From positions 22,093,501 to 22,157,500 of the forward strand of contig NC_135055.1 in NCBI RefSeq assembly GCF_051014685.1: a stretch of DNA of 64,000 nt, given 5' to 3'. The notes under the pieces were generated by a model, which was not told the DNA's origin, did not search any database, and worked only from the letters and a program-made list of their open reading frames with translations. The stretch comes from Ptiloglossa arizonensis. Its lineage: Eukaryota; Arthropoda; Insecta; Hymenoptera; Colletidae. The translations under genes and the position numbers were made by a program. Position 1 is the stretch's first letter; each line of letters opens with the position of its first letter. This document shows, one piece after another, positions 63,401 to 64,000 of the stretch.

Positions 63401-64000
63401 CCTCCGGCGTACTTGCGAAGAAGGTCGCGGATCGCGTTAGCATGCTCATGATCTCGGTCATCACCGCGAGACACGCGGGGGAGTACGTTTGCACCGCTGA
63501 AAACGCGGCTGGAACGGCGTCCCACTCGACCACGCTCACCGTAAATGGTTCGGGACTAGTTTTTTCTCGTTTCGCCTTAATTTCGTTTCGTTGCGTTTCG
63601 CATCACATTCGGGACTATTTTTCGTTTCAAGTTGCGTTCGTTTCGTTACGTTTCGCACCATCCTGGCAAAGAGCACAGTAGCGAATCCCTGTTGTATCCC
63701 GATCCGACGTCCCGCATCGAGAACCCCGCAAGGTCTACCATCGAACGGGTACGAAGTCGTTCGCTCGAGACAACGAGGAACGACGAGGAACGGTGCGCGT
63801 TCGAAACGGACGACGATAGACCGCGACGACGATCCACGGAGGACTCGAGATTCTAACGCACGATGACTTCAGTCGGCCCGCAGCTTCTACCGATCGCTTT
63901 CAATGCCGAAGTCGCCAACTCGGGAGACTCCGTGTCCGTGCCTTGCTCGATATTGAAGGGCGACATGCCCATGGACATATCGTGGGCGTTCAACGGCGTG
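30392..64000 (+). CDS. Dscam1: Dscam1 (hypervariable Down syndrome cell adhesion molecule), 5' part; truncated by window end
   Basis: Homophilic immunoglobulin-superfamily cell-surface receptor used in arthropods for neuronal self-avoidance and, in some species, hemocyte immunity. Mutually exclusive splicing chooses one exon 4, one exon 6 and one exon 9 per mRNA. Constitutive exons visible are 1 (30392-30479), 2 (33332-33513), 3 (34126-34264), 5 (43951-44100), 7 (60977-61413), then 61483-61739 and 61819-62131. The order of alternative arrays is exon 4 (8 copies), exon 6 (44 copies by my count) and exon 9 (one complete, one cut by the window end). All copies within an array have the same phase: exon 4 is 1-1, exon 6 is 1-2, exon 9 is 1-1. 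Any choice therefore keeps the frame. The first two arrays alone allow 8 x 44 = 352 combinations of Ig2 and Ig3. Ig8-Ig10, the FN3 repeats, the membrane segment and the cytoplasmic tail lie beyond 64000. Confidence 0.97.
30480..33331 (+). other. Dscam1 intron 1
   Basis: 2.85-kb CpG-rich intron with gtgagt donor and ttcgcag acceptor. Long open frames inside it are compositionally biased and show no domain. Nothing else recognised. Confidence 0.7.
33332..33513 (+). CDS. Dscam1: Dscam1 exon 2 (Ig1, first part)
   Basis: Encodes VACAEDESMGPVFVKEPPNR and VVECQARGNPQPDIIWVRAD, including the first Ig1 cysteine and the core tryptophan, and ends GDVPGLRQ before gtacga. Very close to the known insect Dscam1 Ig1. 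Confidence 0.95.
34126..34264 (+). CDS. Dscam1: Dscam1 exon 3 (Ig1, second part)
   Basis: Encodes VLPNGNLVFPPFRAEDYRQE, then VYSCLARSPAGSVHSRDVN with the second Ig1 cysteine. It ends in phase 1, as required before every exon-4 variant. Donor gtaagt. Confidence 0.95.
34265..35236 (+). other. Dscam1 intron between exon 3 and the exon-4 array
   Basis: About 970 bases with no coding exon. It is one of the two places (with 41711-43950) where regulatory RNA elements of the exon-4 cluster would be expected. I could not identify one by eye. Confidence 0.5.
35237..35398 (+). CDS. Dscam1: Dscam1 exon 4 variant 1
   Basis: 162 nt, N-half of Ig2. Begins VVAQYYDTDVNKEYAIRGNS, contains ILKCVVPSFVADFVKVLSW, ends in DDY plus one base before gtacac. 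The Cys and Trp of the Ig core are present. Confidence 0.93.
35618..35647 (+). repeat. (ACGT)n self-complementary tetranucleotide repeat
   Basis: Seven or so ACGT units form a perfectly palindromic tract in the intron after exon 4.1. It can fold on itself and is probably a microsatellite. Confidence 0.8.
36309..36470 (+). CDS. Dscam1: Dscam1 exon 4 variant 2
   Basis: 162 nt. Begins VVHQYYQSEVNNEYVIRGNA, contains ILKCSIPSFVAEFVQVVGW, ends in DEKN plus one base. Donor gtaggg, acceptor ttgtag. Confidence 0.92.
37215..37376 (+). CDS. Dscam1: Dscam1 exon 4 variant 3
   Basis: 162 nt. Begins VVTQYYEAEVVSEYVIRGNA, contains ILKCTIPSFVAEFVSVDSW, ends in SNDY plus one base before gtactg. Confidence 0.93.
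37917..38087 (+). CDS. Dscam1: Dscam1 exon 4 variant 4 (171 nt)
   Basis: Begins VVTQPYQPEILTEYVIRGNS, contains ILKCSIPSYIAEFVTVEAW, ends in PEDPAVGQ plus one base. Three codons longer than most variants at the 3' end. The aromatic YY/FY after the first Gln is replaced by PY, and SFV by SYI, so it is one of the most divergent copies. Confidence 0.9.
38497..38658 (+). CDS. Dscam1: Dscam1 exon 4 variant 5
   Basis: 162 nt. Begins VVSQFYVTEAENEYVIRANS (RAN instead of the usual RGN), contains IMKCKIPSFVSEFVQVDQW, ends in GNDY plus one base before gtaggc. Confidence 0.92.
38822..38843 (+). repeat. (CGAA)n microsatellite
   Basis: Tandem CGAA units in the intron between exon 4 variants 5 and 6, preceded by long T runs at 38736-38765. 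Confidence 0.75.
38972..39142 (+). CDS. Dscam1: Dscam1 exon 4 variant 6 (171 nt)
   Basis: Begins VVQQFYETRVIDEFVLRGNT, contains TLKCLVPSFVADFVDVIEW, ends in NSQEEK plus one base before gtactc. Like variant 4, it carries three extra codons near the 3' end. Confidence 0.92.
39826..39852 (+). repeat. CG/GGGC-rich low-complexity tract
   Basis: Alternating CG followed by repeated GGGC blocks in the intron between exon 4 variants 6 and 7. The composition could adopt Z-DNA or G-quadruplex forms. No other signal. Confidence 0.6.
40911..41075 (+). CDS. Dscam1: Dscam1 exon 4 variant 7 (165 nt)
   Basis: Begins VVAQYFEVQVYDQFAIRGNA, contains IFKCQVPSFVADHVDVAGW, ends in GQSY plus one base. It has a long pyrimidine tract before the acceptor ttgcag. 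One codon longer than the standard variants. Preceded by a 1.77-kb intron, the longest in the array. Confidence 0.92.
41549..41710 (+). CDS. Dscam1: Dscam1 exon 4 variant 8
   Basis: 162 nt. Begins VVGQRYAVNVMDEHVLRGNA, contains IIKCHIPSFVAEFVEVDSW, ends in STDY plus one base before gtatca. Last copy of the array. Confidence 0.93.
41711..43950 (+). other. Dscam1 intron between the exon-4 array and exon 5
   Basis: 2.2-kb CpG-rich intron. Long minus-strand open frames cross it and exon 4.8, but their composition is Arg/Ser-rich and no domain is visible. Poly(T) runs occur near 42206-42228. Confidence 0.6.
43951..44100 (+). CDS. Dscam1: Dscam1 exon 5 (Ig2, second half)
   Basis: Encodes DGKYLVLPSGELHIRDVGPE, then YQCRTKHRLTGETRLSATK and GRLVIT, nearly identical to other insects. 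It supplies the second Ig2 cysteine. Its final G completes the Glu codon that opens every exon-6 variant. Donor gtaagt. Confidence 0.97.
44805..44860 (+). promoter_or_regulatory. Exon-6 docking site (RNA base-pairing element)
   Basis: In Drosophila the intron after exon 5 carries a conserved docking site that pairs with a selector upstream of each exon-6 variant and enforces one choice. The matching element here is centred on the core ctgggacagggtacccctgc (44819-44838). It is preceded by ggcaaacctgaatg and lies at the expected place, about 0.7 kb before variant 6.1. Its reverse complement (gcaggggtaccctgtcccag) recurs in imperfect form in many exon-6 introns and in the 3' ends of the variants themselves. 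The centre gggtaccc (44827-44834) is self-complementary. The assignment rests on position plus the recurrent complementarity; pairing itself is inferred. Confidence 0.85.
45120..45143 (+). repeat. (CG)n/(GAGC)n low-complexity tract
   Basis: Alternating CG and GAGC units in the intron between the docking site and variant 6.1. Confidence 0.6.
45494..45512 (+). promoter_or_regulatory. Candidate selector box for variant 6.1
   Basis: The box gaggggtacctcgagcagg lies 65 bases before variant 6.1 and matches the reverse complement of the docking core over aggggtacc. Variant 6.1 has no upstream exon whose tail could serve instead. Confidence 0.5.
45576..45699 (+). CDS. Dscam1: Dscam1 exon 6 variant 1
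   Basis: 124 nt, N-half of Ig3. Starts EPVGSVRPKFPSMDNINGL, ends LLCPAQGYPVPVSR. First of a subfamily (6.1-6.7) sharing EPVxSxRPK. Donor gtacga. Confidence 0.95.
45898..45915 (+). promoter_or_regulatory. Candidate selector box for variant 6.2
   Basis: The box ctcaggggttccctcgct sits 41 bases before variant 6.2 and matches the complement of the docking core over aggggt.ccct. Confidence 0.5.
45957..46080 (+). CDS. Dscam1: Dscam1 exon 6 variant 2
   Basis: 124 nt. Starts EPVGSVRPKIPSTDDIRGF, ends LLCPAQGFPVPSNR. Donor gtagag. Confidence 0.95.
46180..46303 (+). CDS. Dscam1: Dscam1 exon 6 variant 3
   Basis: 124 nt. Starts EPVGSVRPKFPTIDDSRSF, ends LLCPAQGFPVLVFK. Ends in AA before a perfect gtaagt donor, so the junction residue with exon 7 is Lys rather than Arg. 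Confidence 0.94.
46394..46517 (+). CDS. Dscam1: Dscam1 exon 6 variant 4
   Basis: 124 nt. Starts EPVGSVRPKFPSVSNINGL, ends LLCPAQGFPVPSHR. The NING segment and the run before the cysteine resemble variant 1. Donor gtaatc. Confidence 0.95.
46822..46842 (+). promoter_or_regulatory. Candidate selector box for variant 6.5
   Basis: The run gcgcaggggtccccgatccc sits 57 bases before variant 6.5 in a 381-nt intron. It matches the docking-core complement and also looks like the 3' tail of an exon-6 copy (AQGSPIP if translated). Confidence 0.6.
46899..47022 (+). CDS. Dscam1: Dscam1 exon 6 variant 5
   Basis: 124 nt. Starts EPVGSVRPKFPTIDDTHGF, ends LMCSAQGFPVPVHK. Lys at the junction (AA before gtaagt). 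Ser replaces the Pro of CPAQ. Confidence 0.94.
47086..47209 (+). CDS. Dscam1: Dscam1 exon 6 variant 6
   Basis: 124 nt, only 63 nt after variant 5. Starts EPVSSARPKLSGTINLIGL, ends LFCPAQGFPVPSYR. Donor gtaggg. Confidence 0.94.
47413..47432 (+). promoter_or_regulatory. Candidate selector box for variant 6.7
   Basis: The box gtgggggctccctgtccccg sits 76 bases before variant 6.7 in a 299-nt intron. It is complementary to the docking core over ctccctgtccc with one mismatch. Confidence 0.6.
47509..47632 (+). CDS. Dscam1: Dscam1 exon 6 variant 7
   Basis: 124 nt. Starts EPVGSVRPKFPTMDNSRGF, ends LLCPAQGFPVPSHR. Donor gtggga. Confidence 0.94.
47723..47738 (+). promoter_or_regulatory. Candidate selector box for variant 6.8
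   Basis: The box tcaccctgtcccggcg matches the docking-core complement over accctgtccc and lies 65 bases before variant 6.8. Confidence 0.5.
47804..47927 (+). CDS. Dscam1: Dscam1 exon 6 variant 8
   Basis: 124 nt. Starts EPVATTKPKFPMTDTSRTY, ends LMCPAQAFPVPAFR. It has an extra Cys (HCDL) before the core cysteine. QAF instead of QGF. Donor gtacag. Confidence 0.93.
48083..48206 (+). CDS. Dscam1: Dscam1 exon 6 variant 9
   Basis: 124 nt. Starts EPVASTRPKFPSLADSQTF, ends LLCPAQGFPVPSHR. Donor gtaacg. Confidence 0.95.
48264..48387 (+). CDS. Dscam1: Dscam1 exon 6 variant 10
   Basis: 124 nt, 57 nt after variant 9. Starts EPASSTRPQLSGPSDLQRF, ends LHCPAQGFPVPFYR. Donor gtaggc. Confidence 0.94.
48726..48747 (+). 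promoter_or_regulatory. Candidate selector box for variant 6.11
   Basis: The run aggggagtccctattccagc, in a 431-nt intron 71 bases before variant 6.11, matches the docking complement at both ends (aggggt.ccct and tcccagc) with a few mismatches. Confidence 0.5.
48819..48939 (+). CDS. Dscam1: Dscam1 exon 6 variant 11 (121 nt)
   Basis: One codon shorter than most. Starts EPASSTKPQFPSVNDVGLR, ends LLCPAQAFPVATFR, with Ala in place of the last Pro of FPVP. Donor gtaggt. Confidence 0.93.
49036..49050 (+). promoter_or_regulatory. Candidate selector box for variant 6.12
   Basis: The box gccctgtcccagtat carries an exact 11-base match to the docking complement (ccctgtcccag). Unlike most boxes, it lies near the 5' side of the 309-nt intron. 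Confidence 0.5.
49249..49372 (+). CDS. Dscam1: Dscam1 exon 6 variant 12
   Basis: 124 nt. Starts EPVGFAKPKFSTIDKSRTF, ends IQCPAQAYPVPVFK. Lys at the junction (AA before gtaagt). Preceded by a long T-rich tract (49198-49224). Confidence 0.94.
49469..49595 (+). CDS. Dscam1: Dscam1 exon 6 variant 13 (127 nt)
   Basis: One codon longer than most. Starts EPLSSSKPKLTALDVKSTN, ends LLCPVQGFPVPAFR. Donor gtaaat. Confidence 0.94.
49755..49771 (+). promoter_or_regulatory. Candidate selector box for variant 6.14
   Basis: The box cgggttcctgtcccagg, 58 bases before variant 6.14, has an exact cctgtcccag match to the docking complement. Confidence 0.55.
49791..49811 (+). repeat. (CG)n dinucleotide tract
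   Basis: About nine CG repeats immediately upstream of the polypyrimidine tract of variant 6.14. Confidence 0.75.
49830..49962 (+). CDS. Dscam1: Dscam1 exon 6 variant 14 (133 nt, longest)
   Basis: Three codons longer than the standard. Starts EPVASVKPKFPTIENSRTL, then a TTFTMQRDRS insertion, ends LSCPAQAFPVPAFR. Donor gtacgc. Confidence 0.93.
50029..50049 (+). promoter_or_regulatory. Candidate selector box for variant 6.15
   Basis: The run ggggttacccgagtcccagc, 54 bases before variant 6.15, matches the docking complement on both flanks (ggggt.accc and tcccagc). Confidence 0.55.
50104..50227 (+). CDS. Dscam1: Dscam1 exon 6 variant 15
   Basis: 124 nt. Starts EPVSSAKPKFTNADIKVVR, ends MTCPAQGFPVPVTR. 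The final Arg is coded CG+A rather than AG+A. Donor gtcagt. Confidence 0.93.
50277..50400 (+). CDS. Dscam1: Dscam1 exon 6 variant 16
   Basis: 124 nt, only 49 nt after variant 15 (shortest intron in the array). Starts EPTSSVKPKLPTNRKVEFV, ends LTCPVQGYPVPLSR. Donor gtgaga. Confidence 0.93.
50618..50741 (+). CDS. Dscam1: Dscam1 exon 6 variant 17
   Basis: 124 nt. Starts EPVGFKSPIFSTDNSLSKY, ends LACNAQGFPVPTTR. Close sister of variant 18. CNAQ replaces CPAQ. Donor gtaacc. Confidence 0.94.
50930..51053 (+). CDS. Dscam1: Dscam1 exon 6 variant 18
   Basis: 124 nt. Starts EPVGFKSPILSSDLSLSGY, ends LACNAQGFPVPTTR. The 3' half is almost identical to variant 17 (RR.GTSVVLACN), suggesting tandem duplication. 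Donor gtaaat. Confidence 0.94.
51118..51241 (+). CDS. Dscam1: Dscam1 exon 6 variant 19
   Basis: 124 nt, 64 nt after variant 18. Starts EPVGARSPRLTSDDLSRTI, ends IFCAAQGSPVPTTR. Ser replaces the aromatic of QGF. Donor gtaaag. Confidence 0.93.
51445..51568 (+). CDS. Dscam1: Dscam1 exon 6 variant 20
   Basis: 124 nt. Starts EPVGSKAPAFAGDQKLSLL, ends LPCNAQGHPTPVYR. Opens the EPVGSKAP subfamily (20-32). Donor gtacga. Confidence 0.93.
51686..51707 (+). promoter_or_regulatory. Candidate selector box for variant 6.21
   Basis: The run cggggtgtaccctgtccgag, 66 bases before variant 6.21, contains an exact gtaccctgtcc match to the docking complement, one of the longest in the array. Confidence 0.65.
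51774..51897 (+). CDS. Dscam1: Dscam1 exon 6 variant 21
   Basis: 124 nt. Starts EPVGIKAPAFLGDVKSFFF, ends MPCNAQGHPVPVTR. Donor gtacta. Confidence 0.93.
52233..52356 (+). CDS. Dscam1: Dscam1 exon 6 variant 22
   Basis: 124 nt. Starts EPVATKKPKFSSDAKLSWY, ends LFCPAQGFPVPTYR. Donor gtacgc. Confidence 0.94.
52447..52570 (+). CDS. Dscam1: Dscam1 exon 6 variant 23
   Basis: 124 nt. Starts EPVGSKAPTLTGNLKGGWM, ends LSCPAQGYPVPSFR. Donor gtaact. Confidence 0.95.
52571..53108 (+). other. 538-nt intron between variants 6.23 and 6.24
   Basis: Together with 58451-58987 the longest spacing in the array. No further in-frame exon copy was found. A weak docking-complement stretch (tgtccccgcgtccc) lies near 53004. 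Confidence 0.5.
53109..53232 (+). CDS. Dscam1: Dscam1 exon 6 variant 24
   Basis: 124 nt. Starts EPVGSKAPAFTGDVKGVWL, ends LPCPAQGYPVPSFR. Donor gtaaag. Confidence 0.95.
53441..53457 (+). promoter_or_regulatory. Candidate selector box for variant 6.25
   Basis: The box gaggggtcccctgttcc lies 91 bases before variant 6.25 and matches the docking complement over aggggt.ccctgt.cc. Confidence 0.6.
53549..53672 (+). CDS. Dscam1: Dscam1 exon 6 variant 25
   Basis: 124 nt. Starts EPVGSKAPALTGIVKGIIL, ends IFCPAQGYPVPSFR. Donor gtaaac. Confidence 0.95.
53966..54089 (+). CDS. Dscam1: Dscam1 exon 6 variant 26
   Basis: 124 nt. Starts EPIGTKAPAFTNELRGGWL, ends LSCPAQGHPVPSFR. Donor gtaaac. First of four copies separated by introns of about 55-60 nt. 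Confidence 0.95.
54150..54273 (+). CDS. Dscam1: Dscam1 exon 6 variant 27
   Basis: 124 nt. Starts EPVGGKAPALTGDLKGGWK, ends LFCPAQGYPVPSFR. Donor gtaaca. Confidence 0.95.
54333..54456 (+). CDS. Dscam1: Dscam1 exon 6 variant 28
   Basis: 124 nt. Starts EPIGSKGPALTGEMKRGWK, ends MTCPAQGYPVPNYR. Donor gtaaaa. Confidence 0.95.
54512..54632 (+). CDS. Dscam1: Dscam1 exon 6 variant 29 (121 nt)
   Basis: Starts EPVGSKAPSILGEKGSLME, ends IPCQGQGYPVPTFR. CQGQ replaces CPAQ. Contains an NGT glycosylation sequon. Donor gtaaat. Confidence 0.94.
54776..54896 (+). CDS. Dscam1: Dscam1 exon 6 variant 30 (121 nt)
   Basis: Starts EPVGSKAPSVSGDAKRWQK, ends VQCQAQGHPVPAFR. Acceptor gcgaag is weak but preceded by a T-rich tract. 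Donor gtactc. Confidence 0.92.
54984..55030 (+). repeat. Strong intronic hairpin upstream of variant 6.31
   Basis: The outer arms cggaggagct (54984-54993) and agctcctccg (55021-55030) are perfectly complementary. The inner arms ccccgacgc (54999-55007) and gcgtcgggg (55011-55019) are also complementary, with a three-base loop. It ends about 30 bases before the variant 6.31 exon. Confidence 0.85.
55063..55186 (+). CDS. Dscam1: Dscam1 exon 6 variant 31
   Basis: 124 nt. Starts EPLGAKGPMFSSDDRVNSF, ends LLCPAQGFPVPSFR. Donor gtaaat. Confidence 0.94.
55249..55372 (+). CDS. Dscam1: Dscam1 exon 6 variant 32
   Basis: 124 nt, 62 nt after variant 31. Starts EPVGSKAPAFQSDAKSVTY, ends ITCAAQASPPPTHR, so the usual GFPVP has become ASPPP. 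Donor gtaaca. Confidence 0.93.
55602..55725 (+). CDS. Dscam1: Dscam1 exon 6 variant 33
   Basis: 124 nt. Starts EPAGRVSPKFPKSAKSDSF, ends LLCDAQAFPAPAFR. First of a tight subfamily (33-36), all with donor gtcagt after TTTAG. Confidence 0.94.
55829..55860 (+). repeat. Perfect 13-bp intronic hairpin between variants 6.33 and 6.34
   Basis: atcgcgattcttc (55829-55841) and its exact reverse complement gaagaatcgcgat (55848-55860) are separated by six bases. A related but imperfect copy precedes variant 6.35. Confidence 0.85.
55900..56023 (+). CDS. Dscam1: Dscam1 exon 6 variant 34
   Basis: 124 nt. Starts EPAGHVSPKFPKVAKSNSF, ends LLCDAQAFPAPAFR. Nearly identical to variant 35, including the upstream intron (gaatgttag acceptor). 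Confidence 0.94.
56122..56245 (+). CDS. Dscam1: Dscam1 exon 6 variant 35
   Basis: 124 nt. Starts EPAGHVSPKFPKVAKINSF, ends LLCDAQAFPAPAFR. It differs from variant 34 at only a few residues. The repeat unit including intron is 222 bases. Confidence 0.94.
56317..56400 (+). pseudogene. Relic of an exon-6 3' end and flanking intron
   Basis: The stretch around gatccacaggtaac, followed by cggtggcgcgatc and cgcagggcaagta, closely matches the 3' end of variant 6.32 and its downstream intron (55356-55446). No upstream Ig coding sequence remains, so this looks like a truncated or decayed duplicate. Confidence 0.55.
56557..56680 (+). CDS. Dscam1: Dscam1 exon 6 variant 36
   Basis: 124 nt. Starts EPAGRVSPKFPKSAKIDSF, ends LLCDAQAFPAPAFR. 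Closest to variant 33 at its N-terminal half. Donor gtcagt. Confidence 0.94.
56745..56868 (+). CDS. Dscam1: Dscam1 exon 6 variant 37
   Basis: 124 nt, 64 nt after variant 36. Starts EPVNGAKPRVASTAKYDVL, ends MLCPAQGHPLPAFR. Donor gtattt is weak. Confidence 0.92.
56936..57059 (+). CDS. Dscam1: Dscam1 exon 6 variant 38
   Basis: 124 nt, 67 nt after variant 37. Starts EPVSGAAPKVPPTAKITVL, ends LLCQAQAHPLPIFR. Donor gtacgc. Confidence 0.93.
57251..57374 (+). CDS. Dscam1: Dscam1 exon 6 variant 39
   Basis: 124 nt. Starts EPVGGSPPRLPPRSKLDGL, ends LLCEAQASPPPLYR. Almost identical to variant 40, 321 bases downstream. Donor gtgagc. Confidence 0.94.
57572..57695 (+). CDS. Dscam1: Dscam1 exon 6 variant 40
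   Basis: 124 nt. Starts EPVGGSPPRLPPRSKFDGS, ends LLCEAQASPPPLYR. It differs from variant 39 only at the LDGLT/FDGSS position. The flanking introns are also duplicated. Confidence 0.94.
57865..57991 (+). CDS. Dscam1: Dscam1 exon 6 variant 41 (127 nt)
   Basis: Starts EPRGSVRPNARDKDVNGLK, ends LPCPVQGFPAPTFR. Returns to the RP-type sequence seen at the start of the array. Donor gtacgg. Confidence 0.93.
58134..58263 (+). CDS. Dscam1: Dscam1 exon 6 variant 42 (130 nt)
   Basis: Starts EPTGNVKPRIAGERYEGGK, ends LDCATQGFPVPVTR. Donor gtacaa. Confidence 0.92.
58324..58450 (+). CDS. Dscam1: Dscam1 exon 6 variant 43 lacking the Ig cysteine (possibly decayed)
   Basis: 127 nt, frame open, ag acceptor and gtagac donor present, 60 nt after variant 42. 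Starts EGTNKIAPRSSGKKFEREV, ends LNHALQGFPVPLTR. The position that is Cys in every other variant is His, and the opening EP is EG. The acceptor has a poor pyrimidine tract. Ig3 made with this exon would lack its canonical disulfide, so the exon may be silent or on the way to a pseudoexon. Confidence 0.7.
58451..58987 (+). other. 537-nt intron between variants 6.43 and 6.44
   Basis: No complete exon copy was found. It holds a (GTC)n run near 58506-58527 and short acceptor/donor pairs without Ig homology. Confidence 0.5.
58710..58726 (+). promoter_or_regulatory. Candidate selector box for variant 6.44
   Basis: The box gggaggggttccctgtg matches the docking complement over aggggt.ccctgt. It lies 260 bases before the exon, farther than most. 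Confidence 0.55.
58988..59108 (+). CDS. Dscam1: Dscam1 exon 6 variant 44 (121 nt), last copy
   Basis: Starts EPSGRTAPKGTGDGLNKYR, ends LACAAQGFPAPISR. Unusually Gly-rich N-terminal half. A and T runs at 58901-58930 lie just upstream. Donor gtacac. Confidence 0.92.
59752..59946. other. Unexplained high-complexity segment with splice-like borders
   Basis: It follows gttttcag and ends before a consensus gtaagt. On the plus strand it reads FSFGNLGADPGGPRGCHPIN and NNVALHLHTSNKSHDIW. On the minus strand it reads PDIVGLIGGVQVQGNIVRPI and STEVTEGEEGPHPFRSRASV. Both are open and neither resembles an Ig domain. It contains gggtgtcaccc, a short palindrome. It could be a cryptic exon, a structured regulatory RNA, or an insertion. 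Confidence 0.35.
60717..60775 (+). repeat. (GTCTS)n pentanucleotide microsatellite
   Basis: Tandem GTCTG then GTCTC units, about eleven copies, 200 bases before exon 7. Confidence 0.85.
60977..61413 (+). CDS. Dscam1: Dscam1 exon 7 (rest of Ig3 and Ig4)
   Basis: Encodes WYKFIEGSSRRQPVQLNDRV, VEDSGKYLCIVNNSVGGES (second Ig3 cysteine), then Ig4 with RPATFTCNVRGNPIKTISW and DKGMYQCFVRNDQESAQAT. Its first base completes the junction Arg or Lys after exon 6. Near-identical to Drosophila Dscam1. Donor gtaagt. Confidence 0.97.
61483..61739 (+). CDS. Dscam1: Dscam1 constitutive exon (Ig5)
   Basis: Encodes FEPPQIRQAFAEETLQPGPS, MFLKCVASGNPTPEITWELD and GGLYKCIAASK. Ends in phase 0 before gtgagc. Confidence 0.96.
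61819..62131 (+). CDS. Dscam1: Dscam1 constitutive exon (end of Ig5 and Ig6)
   Basis: Encodes VGSAEHSARLNVYGLPFIRH, AIVAGETLRVTCPVAGYPIE and DQATYTCVARNAQGYSARG. Ends VQVM plus one base before gtaagt, giving the phase-1 border required by all exon-9 variants. Confidence 0.96.
62132..63259 (+). other. Dscam1 intron upstream of the exon-9 array
   Basis: 1.13-kb CpG-rich intron with short GGACAC-type repeats near 62846-62876. No exon supported. Confidence 0.6.
63260..63547 (+). CDS. Dscam1: Dscam1 exon 9 variant 1 (whole Ig7)
   Basis: 288 nt. Joined to the previous exon it reads VMVPPTIQQFSFTKLPMNAG, then NLQCIVPTGDLPLNIRWSY and HAGEYVCTAENAAGTASHS, with both Ig cysteines and the tryptophan. 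The phase-correct donor is the unusual gttcgg after AATG. A better-looking gtaaat nine bases earlier would break the phase. Confidence 0.88.
63873..64000 (+). CDS. Dscam1: Dscam1 exon 9 variant 2 (truncated by window end)
   Basis: Begins VGPQLLPIAFNAEVANSGDS, then VSVPCSILKGDMPMDISWAF. Same Ig7 layout as variant 1. The second cysteine and the donor lie beyond the window. Confidence 0.9.

Overview
The window is a piece of an insect nuclear genome, most likely from a hymenopteran and probably a bee. Every gene is split by short GT-AG introns. The flagship locus is the arthropod hypervariable Dscam1 gene, here with 8 exon-4 variants, about 44 exon-6 variants and the start of the exon-9 array. 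That layout resembles what I recall for honeybee Dscam. The species cannot be named from the sequence alone. No rRNA, tRNA, transposon or CRISPR array was recognised. All exon boundaries were derived by hand from splice signals, reading phase and family conservation. For each gene the exon lengths sum to an intact reading frame.

Left third (1-14 kb, CpG-rich, minus strand): a rhodopsin-like peptide GPCR of 8 coding exons (stop at 9, start at 8695), then a gustatory receptor of 6 coding exons (11075-13901). Middle (15.4-27.1 kb, AT-richer): the tRNA cytosine-5 methyltransferase NSUN2 on the plus strand (15448-19204) with a very long Lys/Glu-rich tail. It converges on the centriolar/ciliary-tip protein CEP104 on the minus strand (20114-24983), which is followed by dolichol-phosphate mannosyltransferase DPM1 on the minus strand (26028-27049). 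These three are ordinary housekeeping or ciliary genes with no evident functional link to Dscam.

Right half (30.4-64 kb, CpG-rich, plus strand): Dscam1. Signal-peptide exon 1 (30392) and exons 2-3 (Ig1) are followed by eight mutually exclusive exon-4 variants (N-half of Ig2, 35237-41710) and exon 5 (C-half of Ig2). A docking-site element in the following intron (about 44.8 kb) precedes a dense array of exon-6 variants (N-half of Ig3, 45576-59108). Constitutive exons then encode the rest of Ig3, Ig4, Ig5 and Ig6 (60977-62131). The first complete and second truncated exon-9 variants (Ig7) run to the window end. The gene continues beyond 64000.

Most interesting signal: the docking core at 44819-44840 is complementary to short selector-like boxes in several exon-6 introns. 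It is equally complementary to the coding 3' ends of many exon-6 variants, which encode the motif PAQGFPVP. Introns of about 50-65 nt that lack their own box sit directly behind such an exon tail, while longer introns often carry a separate intronic copy. This suggests that exon tails may double as selectors for the next variant, or that intronic selectors are relics of dead exon copies.
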